The notes beneath the pieces are model-generated. The model worked only from the letters and a program-made list of their open reading frames with translations, ran no database searches and had not been told where the DNA came from. 64,000 nt of DNA from Rhizobiales bacterium 63-22. Lineage in GTDB: Bacteria; Pseudomonadota; Alphaproteobacteria; Rhizobiales; Rhizobiaceae. The stretch lies in the NCBI GenBank assembly GCA_001898995.1, contig MKVZ01000006.1, forward strand, positions 83,641 to 147,640. The letters run 5' to 3'. The position numbers and the translations under genes are program-made. Positions 45,578 through 55,900 of the stretch are shown piece after piece (position 1 is the first letter of the stretch; the number at the start of each line of letters is the position of its first letter).

Positions 45578-46138
45578 ATGAAACACCCGCTGCGAAGCGT
45601 GATCGTTGAATACAAAGGCCGTCGCTCCCGGAATACAAACAAGCCGAACGCCTTGTGGGGTGATCTCGACCTCAAGGCTATTGCGCGGGAAGTGAAGGAA
45701 GAGATCTTGCCGCGCGACATGGCGGTTCCGGAGATAACGTCTTCCGACGCGATCCCGGGCACGGTGAAAGAGGTTTCTCCCGCGGAGCTTGCACCTTCCG
45801 TCGACGCAACCATGATTGATGTCCACCGTGATAAGGCCAGGCCATCGTCGGCCACCGAGCCGGTTCAGAAACTGGCGGACATGGAAATCGGGGCATCGAA
45901 AACCATACGAAAACAAAGCGTGCGCCCCACACGGCGGCTCAGGAAGAGCGGTATCGGAACATCCCCTATCGTATCGACCTCTCCGCACGCGATGTCGCCA
46001 ACCGACGGGGAACTCGATGCACTGGAAACGGAGAACGCTGAATTGAAGCGTCGGCTGGCCTCGCATCTGCGCCGCGAAAATGCCCAACTTGCGCGAATGC
46101 TGGCAAGGACAGACCGGGCATTAGGTAAACTGGCTTAG
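45578..46138 (+). CDS. Hypothetical protein with SyrB-type C-terminal zipper
   Basis: Unrecognised protein of 186 residues. The N-terminal 50 residues (MKHPLRSVIVEYKGRRSRNT and LWGDLDLKAIAREVKEEI) look folded and resemble conserved short proteins of rhizobial plasmids. The middle is basic and Ser/Thr-rich. The tail ELDALETENAELKRRLASHL followed by RRENAQLARMLARTD matches, heptad by heptad, the tail of the SyrB-like protein encoded divergently 260 nt away. Function unknown; hetero-oligomerisation is inferred. Confidence 0.7.
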   Translation: MKHPLRSVIVEYKGRRSRNTNKPNALWGDLDLKAIAREVKEEILPRDMAVPEITSSDAIPGTVKEVSPAELAPSVDATMIDVHRDKARPSSATEPVQKLADMEIGASKTIRKQSVRPTRRLRKSGIGTSPIVSTSPHAMSPTDGELDALETENAELKRRLASHLRRENAQLARMLARTDRALGKLA

Positions 46139-46414
46139 CAGCCATTCGCATAGTCTTGGCTAACGGCTGTTGCCGGAGGTTTTTCTCACCGCTATTGCAA
46201 ACACCTTTTTCTGCCCAGCAGAATGACAAGCTGCTTGCCCCGCGTAACGCCGGTATACCGCCGCACGCTTGTTTGATCGCGTATCGGCTGCGGAGTGAGA
46301 GCGGCTGTAATTTTTTTGGTTTGGATAGCCGCCGCCGTCTTGAACGAAGCGAAGCGGCCACTAAATCGCAATCGTCATTCAAAACCAGTATCGTTCGATC
46401 AAATGGAGGTTCTG

Positions 46415-46717
46415 ATGAGCGACCTTTTGTTTGATAAGCCTGTTTTCGCAAAGGCAAACCATCATCTCGTTCGCGAGATCGCCTGCGTCGGTGATGCGAT
46501 CGATTTTCTCGAGGAGTGGCCGGAGGGCGACCGCGACGTCATCTTCGATATGACATGGAAGGCGTGTTGCGATGCGCATAACGGGTTCAAGCCCGCCTCC
46601 GCCGCTCAAAATGCGATCGAAGGCTTTGCGAGAAAACGCGGCATTCTTGAAAAGCCCGAACACGTTCTTCCCATTTTGGCCGGCAAAACCTCCAATAGCG
46701 GCCAGATTTCAGCATAA
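46415..46717 (+). CDS. DUF982 domain protein
   Basis: Small protein of 100 residues of the DUF982 family, common and often duplicated in Hyphomicrobiales; function unknown. Characteristic are EIACVGDAIDFLEEWPEGDR and TWKACCDAHNGFKPASAAQN. ATG 46415 has GGAGG 5 nt upstream and is preferred to ATG 46403, which lies inside that ribosome site. A 31-codon membrane microprotein follows after 10 nt. Confidence 0.8.
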   Translation: MSDLLFDKPVFAKANHHLVREIACVGDAIDFLEEWPEGDRDVIFDMTWKACCDAHNGFKPASAAQNAIEGFARKRGILEKPEHVLPILAGKTSNSGQISA

Positions 46718-46727
46718 GGAGGGCGTG

Positions 46728-46823
46728 ATGTATTACTGGTATTTCATCATCGAGGGTACGTTTCTTGCCGCTCTCATGGCCGTGATGGCGGCGTTGGCCT
46801 GGAATAACAGGCGGAGACAATGA
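46728..46823 (+). CDS. 31-residue membrane microprotein, CydX-like
   Basis: Very short gene with a strong ribosome site (AAGGAGGG, 5 nt before the ATG) directly after the DUF982 gene. The product is one transmembrane helix with a basic tail (NNRRRQ). The start YWYFIIEGTFLAALMAV and the following AALAW follow the CydX/YbgT pattern WYF-x3/4-GT-x-LA-x4-V-x2-ALA, the small subunit of cytochrome bd oxidase. No cydAB genes are in this window. Similarity is by pattern only and could be chance in a single helix. Confidence 0.6.
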   Translation: MYYWYFIIEGTFLAALMAVMAALAWNNRRRQ

Positions 46824-46861
46824 CGTTCCCCACATCGTATAGCCGGTAATCAGGATGCCAA

Positions 46862-46893
46862 GGGCCGGCGGCGGATTGACCCGCCGCCGGCCC
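46862..46893 (+). terminator. Strong GC hairpin after the DUF982-microprotein genes
   Basis: GGGCCGGCGGCGG (46862-46874) and CCGCCGCCGGCCC (46881-46893) pair perfectly around ATTGAC and are followed by TTGTGTTCGTT. The T-tract is interrupted; it may serve both the microprotein transcript and the broken hsp20 on the other strand. Confidence 0.65.
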
Positions 46894-46903
46894 TTGTGTT
46901 CGT

Positions 46904-47202
46904 TCAGCTTTTGACGGCGATGCGCTTGACCAGCGAGTGCGATTTCGCGCTCTTGGGCAGCGTCACCGTCAGGACGCCATTTTTAAACGCGTGTCCACCT
47001 TGTCCTCCTCGACACTGGGCACTTCGGCTGTCACTCTTATGTCCTTTCCACCATCGGAAATCTCGACATTCGGCCAGCCCCAGTTCGAGACTGCGGCCCC
47101 GCCCGCAGACGGCAGGGCGGATGCGGTAGCGGTCCTCGCCAGTCTTGAGATGTCATAGGAAGGCCAGTTGTCGAATTGGTCCGTGGGCTTGCTCCGTTCC
47201 GG
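46904..47202 (-). pseudogene. Hsp20 small heat-shock protein pseudogene
   Basis: Minus strand reads KPTDQFDNWPSYDISRLART, NWGWPNVEISDGGKDIRVTAEVP, then VEEDKVDTR and, after a one-base frameshift, FKNGVLTVTLPKSAKSHSLV plus KRIAVKS and a stop. This is the IbpA/Hsp20 alpha-crystallin pattern with the central strands deleted between VTAEVP and VEEDKV, a frameshift before FKNG, and a TAG before the first recognisable residue. Not functional. Confidence 0.8.
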
Positions 47203-47325
47203 CTACCGGCATTGTTGACCTGGTTAGTGCCGTTTCTTGTTTCAAGAGGGGAAGATACTATCTCCAGTAGGATGAGCCGGGTTCGGAAGCCTGCCCCCGA
47301 AGACGGCATGAATGGAGGACAAACG

Positions 47326-47544
47326 ATGGCGCTGACGCGAGAAGAGATCATATCCGTCCTTGGCCCCACCGACGACATTCTGGTCGCCGATCTGATGGCG
47401 ACCGGAGCGGCCTTCGGCGAACTTCGGGAGGCCTGGGCGTGGCTGCAAAACGACGAGGCGCTGATGGGCGAGGGGCGTCCGCTTCCCGGCTCCAGGGTCG
47501 CCGCCCTCATCGACCTTCTCGATCCGGAGGACGAAGAAGACTAA
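47326..47544 (+). CDS. Small acidic conserved hypothetical protein
   Basis: Protein of 72 residues (MALTREEIISVLGPTDDILV at the start, DLLDPEDEED at the end) with a good ribosome site (GGAGGAC, 7-8 nt upstream). I recall similar short proteins beside hsp20 genes in rhizobia, and here it lies between a broken hsp20 and a groEL fragment. All-helical, acidic C-terminus. Intact but of unknown function. Confidence 0.65.
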   Translation: MALTREEIISVLGPTDDILVADLMATGAAFGELREAWAWLQNDEALMGEGRPLPGSRVAALIDLLDPEDEED

Positions 47545-47548
47545 CCCC

Positions 47549-47660
47549 GTGCACCCCGCCGTGCCCTTCAGTGCCATCGAAGCGCCTACCCGCCGGATCG
47601 CGGGCAACGCCGGTGCGGAAAGCTCGATCATCGCGGGCAAGCTGCGCGAGAACCCGCATC
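47549..47660 (+). pseudogene. GroEL C-terminal-region fragment
   Basis: The frame encodes AIEAPTRRIAGNAGAESSII followed by AGKLREN, matching the conserved GroEL stretch (ALxAPxRQIAxNAGxxGSIVVGKI) in the equatorial domain. Only about 30 codons remain before the sequence passes into an SDR-like piece in another frame. Confidence 0.6.
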
Positions 47661-47855
47661 GCCGACTATGCGGCGCTGACGGCCGGCATGGACGAAACTT
47701 ACGCCACGCAGAACGGCCAGCAGATGGGCGACCCGGTCAAGGCGGCGCAGGTCATTATCGACATGGTGGAAAGCGACGCCGCCCCGGTGCACCTGATGCT
47801 GGGCGAGGACGCCGCCATCCCCGGCGCGCTGAAGAACACCGCTCAGGCGCTTTGA
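47655..47855 (+). pseudogene. SDR oxidoreductase C-terminal fragment
   Basis: RIADYAALTAGMDETYATQN, GQQMGDPVKAAQVIIDMVES and PVHLMLGEDA form the usual C-terminus of a small SDR subgroup (GQQPGDPAKAA...LLLGADA). The Rossmann part is missing. It ends at a stop at 47855. A remnant joined to a groEL fragment by rearrangement. Confidence 0.6.
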
Positions 47856-48477
47856 CGGAAAGACAGGCCGTCAAGGCTGATCCAACGAACTTGGCGGCCA
47901 GAATTCCGGTCAGGAAAAAGATATCAGGCTGCGGCGGCCAAACGGACGTCGACATCCGCCTCGACCAGACCGCGCTTGCCATCAAGGCCGCCAACCTGAA
48001 CCGCGATCGGAACTGGCTGCTGAATGCTACTCGGTGAAGCAGGTTGCTGGCCGTATTACGCTGGATTCTGAATCAGATTTCGGCGGCAGAGCCTGGGACG
48101 GAACTTATCCCCAAGGTCTGCTTTTGGGGTTAGGCATTCCGGCGCCAACGACTGAGAAGAGATCGGAAGCCGAACGGCTGAATTGGGGTGGGAAACGGAC
48201 CGGTAGGTTTTGGGTGATTCCACGGGGCAAGCTGCCCTTAATTGGGCCCGAAGGCTACTCACCTAGTTTGGCATGCGCATGTCGTTCGTGTTCGTGGTAG
48301 TCGGTGACGGTCGCGACTAGTTCCCTTTTTTCTACGGCCTCCTTCGTCCACCTTGTGCCGCTGGTAAGGCATCACTCTGACCCGACACGCCAATCATTGT
48401 CCTTCCCACCGTTCCGCTTCTCCTATAAGTGTTCAACTATATCGACGATTTCGACGCGATTCTTTGGGGGAACGACT
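47856..48477. other. Gene-less interval before the ParA-HEPN genes
   Basis: About 620 nt. The first 180 nt stay open in one frame (QTDVDIRLDQTALAIKAANL then a stop at 48037) and may be another gene fragment I cannot name. From about 48300 the composition becomes AT-richer, marking the left edge of the ParA-HEPN insert. The leader of that operon, with GGGGG at 48466-48470, is at the end. Confidence 0.45.
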
Positions 48478-49527
48478 TTGGTAAAGCAGATCGCTTTTTT
48501 CAACCATAAGGGTGGTGTCAGCAAGACTACAACAGCATTCAATCTGGGATACATGCTCGCTGAAAAAGGTCATAAGGTTCTGCTGGTAGACTGCGATCCT
48601 CAATGCAATCTGACGGGCATGTTCTTGGGTTTTACGGGCATTGAGGAGATCGAAAAGGTCTACGAGCAGGCTGGCATTCGTAATATACGTGATGGCCTTG
48701 CCCCTGCTTTCGAATCTAAGCCGATTCCTCTGAAGCCGGTGATCTGTGAAGTCATGAAAAGACAGCCTAACTTGCTGTTGCTCCCAGGTCATATTGGTTT
48801 GGCTGAGTACGAAACGACGCTTGGTATAGCCCAGGAACTGTCAGGTTCGCTACCGACGCTGCAAAATCTTCCTGGAGCGATGCATTATCTTTTTCAACTG
48901 ACTGCGGCTGAAAACAACGTCGATATCATCTTGGTAGATATGTCGCCAAGCCTCGGTCCAGTTAACCAAAATCTCCTCTCTACTTCCGATTATTTCCTGG
49001 TGCCTATGGCACCCGATTATTTTTCGGTCATGGCAACGGATTCGCTTGCTACGGTACTGCCCAAATGGCGTGACTGGCTTTCACGTGCTCTTAGCTCGCG
49101 CGTACTCCAAGACGCGACTTACCCTCTACCAAATGTATCGCCTAAGTTTCTGGGTACCATAATCCAAAAGTACCGACTAAGAAGCGCTTCAACGCCATCG
49201 ACAGCTTTTCAACGATGGATTGATGAGATCGAAAAGAAGGTCACTACCGTTTTAACACCGGTGTTGGAAACTAAAGGGATGATGCTTCCGGAGGCTGCTT
49301 ATACCTCGGTCGGATTGAAGCCTGGGCAACCTCTACTCCAGATGTCAGATTTCAACGGTCTAATAGCTCAATCACAGAAGCACAGTGCTCCCGTTTTCGC
49401 ATTGACCGATGCTCAGCTTGAGCAGACAGGCATAGTTCTGGAAAGAACTAAGAAATCGATGGAACAATTCCGAACACTCTTCTCCGATGCCGCTGACCGT
49501 CTAGTTACGTTGATCAACTACGTATGA
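48478..49527 (+). CDS. Orphan ParA-family ATPase
   Basis: ParA/MinD-type ATPase of 349 residues. Deviant Walker A KGGVSKTT (11-18), switch DCDPQCNLTG and VDMSPSLGPVN are intact. About 100 residues beyond the core form a C-terminal extension ending FSDAADRLVTLINYV. No ParB partner is adjacent; instead its stop overlaps a HEPN-domain gene by 4 nt. TTG 48478, 7 nt after GGGGG, is taken as start because the ATPase fold begins there (KQIAFFNHKGG). Base composition and codon use are AT-richer than neighbours, indicating recent transfer. May sense or position the HEPN partner. Confidence 0.8.
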   Translation: MVKQIAFFNHKGGVSKTTTAFNLGYMLAEKGHKVLLVDCDPQCNLTGMFLGFTGIEEIEKVYEQAGIRNIRDGLAPAFESKPIPLKPVICEVMKRQPNLLLLPGHIGLAEYETTLGIAQELSGSLPTLQNLPGAMHYLFQLTAAENNVDIILVDMSPSLGPVNQNLLSTSDYFLVPMAPDYFSVMATDSLATVLPKWRDWLSRALSSRVLQDATYPLPNVSPKFLGTIIQKYRLRSASTPSTAFQRWIDEIEKKVTTVLTPVLETKGMMLPEAAYTSVGLKPGQPLLQMSDFNGLIAQSQKHSAPVFALTDAQLEQTGIVLERTKKSMEQFRTLFSDAADRLVTLINYV

Positions 49528-50126
49528 CCTCTGCTGCCCTAGCGCAATTTGATGATAACATGGCTCGCGTTGCGACCATGGTTGCGCTTCATGCTAACCT
49601 CAAGAGGCAGACTACTGCTGCAATCGACGTTTCCGACATTTTGAGAGCCTGCCATATGATGGCGGTGAGCGCTGTGGATCATTACATCCATGAGATTGCT
49701 CGTGAGGGGATGATGCAGATTTTCGACGGTAGCCGCGCAGCAACTCCTGCTTACCATCGATTTAGGCTAAGCATGAGGTGCCTTACCGCCCAGGACACCC
49801 AAAGAAGATCAAGTATCGAAGCGGATATTCGTGAGCAACACAGTTATTTGTCTTTTCAACAACCAGACAAGATTGCTGACGCTGTTAGGCTGATTGCCGA
49901 ACTAAAATTGTGGGATGAGGTCGCCTCTTTGATGGGCAGCACCGCGAAAGATGTAAAGGACCAAGTTGTATTGATCGTAGATCGACGCAACAAAATTGCC
50001 CATGAGGCAGACCTAGACCCCACGTATCCTAACACTCGTTGGCCGATCAATGGCCAAGATATCGAAGACACTATCAGTTTTCTCAAGGAAGTCATTCTGG
50101 CGATTGACATGCTGGTCAATCCCTAA
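49524..50126 (+). CDS. HEPN-domain protein (RiboL-PSP-HEPN-like), putative RNase
   Basis: All-helical protein of 200 residues. The HEPN nuclease signature R-x4-H is present as RNKIAH (R155-H160) inside VDRRNKIAHEADLDPTYPN; an earlier conserved helix has MMAVSAVDHYIHEIARE. HEPN proteins of this kind are often toxins or anti-phage RNases. Start overlaps the ParA gene by 4 nt (ATGA), so the two are produced together. Lower GC than flanking genes. It could also be an inactive structural HEPN, but the catalytic pair is intact. Confidence 0.75.
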   Translation: MTSAALAQFDDNMARVATMVALHANLKRQTTAAIDVSDILRACHMMAVSAVDHYIHEIAREGMMQIFDGSRAATPAYHRFRLSMRCLTAQDTQRRSSIEADIREQHSYLSFQQPDKIADAVRLIAELKLWDEVASLMGSTAKDVKDQVVLIVDRRNKIAHEADLDPTYPNTRWPINGQDIEDTISFLKEVILAIDMLVNP

Positions 50127-50712
50127 CCTTGCGGCTCGCTGCTATCCGGGCGCTGGGTCTGTAGAAGGACGCGCCGCTTGGTCTCCCTGATAACGACGCA
50201 TCGTTGCAGCAGGTTCAAAGCTCCTCGTTAGGATTGCTGGGGCGTGGTCCCGGTCCAGCCCGTCGTATGATGTGACGCCATCATTAGTTCAAGCCAGCAA
50301 GTCTCATCGTTGAAATCCAGCACGTTGATATGAGATCTCAGCCTCGGGTGGAGGCTGCGGATTCAGCACACTCCTCTCCGAAGTTAGACGAACTGCGGTC
50401 GGCCTCAGTTTGCCGACCGTCTCCTCCTGAACGAACGGCAGGTATCGAGTGGCACCGGAAGCGTTGCGGACGACGACAAAGAGGTCGAAAGCAGTCGCCA
50501 ATTCAGCTGGCGATCTGCTCGACCGATGCTGATCGCATCGAGGTGGTATGACAACAGCAGTACCTCCACCGTGCTTTACTGTGACCAATTCCAGGCACGA
50601 GCGGCCAGTAACTGAAATTTATATCGATCCGAATAGGCTGAGTAACGCAACCGAAAGGTGTTGGGCCTCTATAACCGCTTCGTGTGCGACAGCGACCAAA
50701 GGATCGATTGCC
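50127..50712. other. Gene-less interval between HEPN gene and GGDEF-EAL gene
   Basis: About 585 nt. No convincing gene; one frame is open from 50548 into the GGDEF-EAL gene, but its first 55 codons look non-conserved. GC content rises again here, so the right edge of the ParA-HEPN insert is close to 50130-50200. The promoter of the GGDEF-EAL gene should lie in the last 200 nt. Confidence 0.45.
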
Positions 50713-53133
50713 ATGGCATTTTTGCTGATTTCGCAGCTTGTCGCGTTCTCTTTGTTTCCATTGTATTTCACTACGCTTTCCGGTCCGCTGCGAAGGGTAC
50801 ATTTCTACGTCTACATCTCGCTCGTCCTTCTGATCGGCGGCTTCATGGGGAACGTCTATTCCCTGCCGATCACCGACAGTATCGTCATCTCCGGCGGCAA
50901 TTTGTGCTATGGCGCCTTCATGATGACATCCGTGATGTTCGTCTGGATCGAAAAGGACGCTTTTATCCTTCGTCATCTGGTTCGGCTTGTCGTTCTGGTC
51001 GATATTTTCAACATCACCTTTTCCTTCCTGACCCATTCTATTCTCGAAACCAGCGGGATCATCAATTCGCAAGGCGTACCGCCCGGTCTGTTCGAGATTT
51101 CAACGCCTCTGATCGCGCTTGGCGGATTTCTCATCGTTGCGGAGCTCCTGCTCCTTCTGTTCATCTTCGAGTTCACTAAAAAAAGAAAACCTCCGCTCGC
51201 CGTTACCGCGTCTATCTATATTCTCTCATTTGTGCTCGTCCTTGTGCTGGACGGTATTGCCTTTCCTTTCATCGCTTTCGGGATCAGCGCGGAGATCGCC
51301 GCGATCGTCCTGGGAGGGCTCGGCGGGAAAGTTCTCATGGCGGTGGCCTATAGCGTGCCGCTGACCCTGTTCGTGGTGTGGCAACGGAAGGCATTCGCCG
51401 AGTTTCTCGCTGTCGATACCGTTCGCTGGCGTCTGCTCGCGTCCAGCAGCGCGCAACTGATCAAGGAAATGGCCGGCAAGGACCAGGATGTCCGGCGTGG
51501 CGATATCGTTTTCAGGAATTCCACCGAAGGCCTCGCCATCGTTGATCACGCAGGAAATGTGCTCAAGGCGAATAACGCCTTCCAGGCAATGCTTGAGGTC
51601 GAAGTAAGCAGCGCGCGCATCGATCTGGCGAACGCATTCTGGATCGACGGAAAACCGGTTATCCTGCCGCAAAGCCCGAAAGAACAGCTGCGCCGCGAGA
51701 TCATGTTCGGCCAAGGCGGAAAAAAGCCCGGCATACTTTCAATAACGCCAGCCGGTGAGGATACGGATGGAGCCGAAAGTTACGTCTATTCGCTGACGGA
51801 TATTACCGAGCAGAAAAACACGCAGGGAAAGCTGGAATATCTCGCATCCCATGACCATCTGACCGGCCTTGCCAACCGCCACGCGCTCGACAAAAGCCTG
51901 AGCCACCTTCAGAATACTCCATATACGCTTATCATCCTCGATCTCGATCATTTCAAGGACATCAACGACAGCTATGGCCACGGCGTGGGGGACCGTGTGC
52001 TGTGCATCATTGCCGAGCGGCTGGACCTGATCCGCAAGCGGGATCTGGTTGCCGATGACGTCCTGTGCCGTATCGGCGGCGATGAGTTTGCGTTTTTGAT
52101 TCACTCCGGCGACAACGATTTCATCCAGACCGTCCTTGAGAATATCCAGACGATTTTAAGCCAGACAATTCGTATCGATAATGGCCTGGAATTCATCGCT
52201 TCCGCGACCATCGGGGTCAGCAGCCGGCGCAAGGCAAGCGAAAACGACCTGCTCCTTGAGGCTGATGCGGCACTTTACGAAGCAAAACGCACCAGACGTG
52301 GCTCGTATGCTGTCTATGAAGAGAGACTGACCGCCGAAAGCCAGAAAAGGATGAAACTGAGCTTGAAGCTGAAAAACGCTCTCTCGGCGGGCGAGGTCGA
52401 CGTCTATTATCAGCCCCTGTTCGATACCGTGACCCATACATTGCACGGTGTAGAAGCGCTCATCCGTTGGACAGATGCGGAGCTTGGCGTCATTCCTCCA
52501 AGCGATTTCATTCCGGTGGCGGAGGAAACGGGATTTATCGATATTCTCGGAGAATATGTTCTCCAAAAGGCCTGCCGGGATGGCCGGGAATGGCTGGAAA
52601 ACGGCTATACGCCAATCACCATATCCGTGAACATATCGGCAAGCCAGCTCAGGTTTGGCTGCTTCACGTCCGTTTTGCGCAGAACTCTGGAACAGACCGG
52701 CTTCCCCGCAGGCCGGCTTTGTATCGAAATAACGGAGTCGACCTATATCGAACGCGAGGACGAGGTCACTCCCCTGCTCCAGGAGCTGAAGTATATGGGT
52801 GTCCAGATCGCGCTGGACGATTTCGGCACGGGATATTCCTGCCTCTCCTATCTGCGGGAAATCCCCTGCGACTGCATTAAAATCGATCGAAGCTTCGTCA
52901 CCGGAATTCCCGATGACGAAAAGCAATGCAATCTGATCTCGGCGATCATAAATCTTGCGAAAGTCATGTCCTTCAAGGTGGTTGTCGAAGGAGTCGAGAC
53001 CAAAGAACAACTGGACTTCCTGACGGAACAGGAATGCAATCTGATTCAGGGATATTATTTCTCGCCAGCCATCTCAAAAGAGGAGATGGAGGCCCTCCTG
53101 ATTCAGGACAAGACCCATACTACTTCACTTTAG
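50713..53133 (+). CDS. Membrane PAS-GGDEF-EAL cyclic-di-GMP signalling protein
   Basis: Protein of about 806 residues. Seven to eight hydrophobic segments (1-235) anchor it in the membrane and may act as sensor. A PAS-like domain follows (about 275-385, GLAIVDHAGNVLKANNAFQ), then GGDEF with the canonical IGGDEFAF (about 454) and an EAL domain (GVEALIRW about 579, DDFGTGYSCLSYL, IKIDRSFV). Both catalytic motifs look intact, so it could make or degrade c-di-GMP. ATG 50713 with AAGGA 10 nt upstream starts the first membrane helix; ATG 50548 is possible. Upstream neighbour of the N-ATPase operon. Confidence 0.88.
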   Translation: MAFLLISQLVAFSLFPLYFTTLSGPLRRVHFYVYISLVLLIGGFMGNVYSLPITDSIVISGGNLCYGAFMMTSVMFVWIEKDAFILRHLVRLVVLVDIFNITFSFLTHSILETSGIINSQGVPPGLFEISTPLIALGGFLIVAELLLLLFIFEFTKKRKPPLAVTASIYILSFVLVLVLDGIAFPFIAFGISAEIAAIVLGGLGGKVLMAVAYSVPLTLFVVWQRKAFAEFLAVDTVRWRLLASSSAQLIKEMAGKDQDVRRGDIVFRNSTEGLAIVDHAGNVLKANNAFQAMLEVEVSSARIDLANAFWIDGKPVILPQSPKEQLRREIMFGQGGKKPGILSITPAGEDTDGAESYVYSLTDITEQKNTQGKLEYLASHDHLTGLANRHALDKSLSHLQNTPYTLIILDLDHFKDINDSYGHGVGDRVLCIIAERLDLIRKRDLVADDVLCRIGGDEFAFLIHSGDNDFIQTVLENIQTILSQTIRIDNGLEFIASATIGVSSRRKASENDLLLEADAALYEAKRTRRGSYAVYEERLTAESQKRMKLSLKLKNALSAGEVDVYYQPLFDTVTHTLHGVEALIRWTDAELGVIPPSDFIPVAEETGFIDILGEYVLQKACRDGREWLENGYTPITISVNISASQLRFGCFTSVLRRTLEQTGFPAGRLCIEITESTYIEREDEVTPLLQELKYMGVQIALDDFGTGYSCLSYLREIPCDCIKIDRSFVTGIPDDEKQCNLISAIINLAKVMSFKVVVEGVETKEQLDFLTEQECNLIQGYYFSPAISKEEMEALLIQDKTHTTSL

Positions 53134-53270
53134 CGGCTCGGCAAGGGTCTACGCGACCTATGATATCTGCCCGGCATGATCGATCGTGTGCCGTTTCATC
53201 CTGCTGTGGCGATGCCGACAGCCGTTGTGGCGCAGTTCCGATAAGAGACTGATTTTCACGACCTTGTGTT

Positions 53271-55307
<2,037 letters not shown>

Positions 55308-55311
<4 letters not shown>

Positions 55312-55607
55312 CAGCCTCCGGCCGGAATGGAGAAACCGACGAAAAGGATACGGTGGTCGCGGCGGCGCGCAAGGCGGCGGCGCGCGACGAAGCCGGCAGA
55401 AACGACCCGGAACCCTCGCTCGGATCGCGGCTTGGCCAGATAGGCGTGCTCGGCTGGGCCGTCGTCGTGCCGACGCTGATCGGGCTTGTCATCGGACACG
55501 GCCTCGACCGTCTCTTCTCGACCCGGATCACCTTCACGGCGGCCTTCATCATGGCGGGTGCGGGCGTCGGCATGTGGTCCGCATGGAAATGGATGCACCG
55601 CTCATGA
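55308..55607 (+). CDS. atpQ: N-ATPase accessory membrane protein AtpQ (AtpI-like)
   Basis: Small membrane protein of 99 residues with a hydrophilic charged N-terminus and two transmembrane segments (LGWAVVVPTLIGLVIGHGL and AAFIMAGAGVGMWSAWKWM), the AtpI-like pattern. GTG 55308 overlaps the atpC stop (GTGA) with GGGGAG 7 nt upstream; ATG 55293 would add five residues. AtpQ and AtpR are found only in N-ATPase operons and are thought to help assemble the c-ring or import Mg2+/Ca2+. Confidence 0.88.
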
Positions 55608-55900
55608 TGGCCTCGCTTCTTTCACACTGGACCCTCTCCACCCCGTACGCGCTCGCTGTCGGCATTGGTGCAGGCGCGCTCGTCGGCCTGTTCCACTTCC
55701 TGTCGCTGAAGAAGAATGCCGGCTTCTACCTCGAAGGCAATTTCGGCTGGGCGCTGCTGCTGCAATGCCTGCGCTTCGCCGTCCTGCTCGTCGTGTTCGT
55801 GGCGCTGGCGAAGCTCGGCCCCTGGGCGCTGCTGTCCGGTGCGGCGAGCCTGCTTGCGGTGCGAACCCTTGTCGTAAGCCGGGAAAGGAATCCGGGATGA
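55604..55900 (+). CDS. atpR: N-ATPase accessory membrane protein AtpR
   Basis: Membrane protein of 98 residues with three hydrophobic segments. It has FHFLSLKKNAGFYLEGN after the first helix, a pattern typical of AtpR. Overlaps atpQ and atpB by 4 nt each. Its function is not established; assembly of the membrane sector is the usual suggestion. Confidence 0.88.
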   Translation: MMASLLSHWTLSTPYALAVGIGAGALVGLFHFLSLKKNAGFYLEGNFGWALLLQCLRFAVLLVVFVALAKLGPWALLSGAASLLAVRTLVVSRERNPG

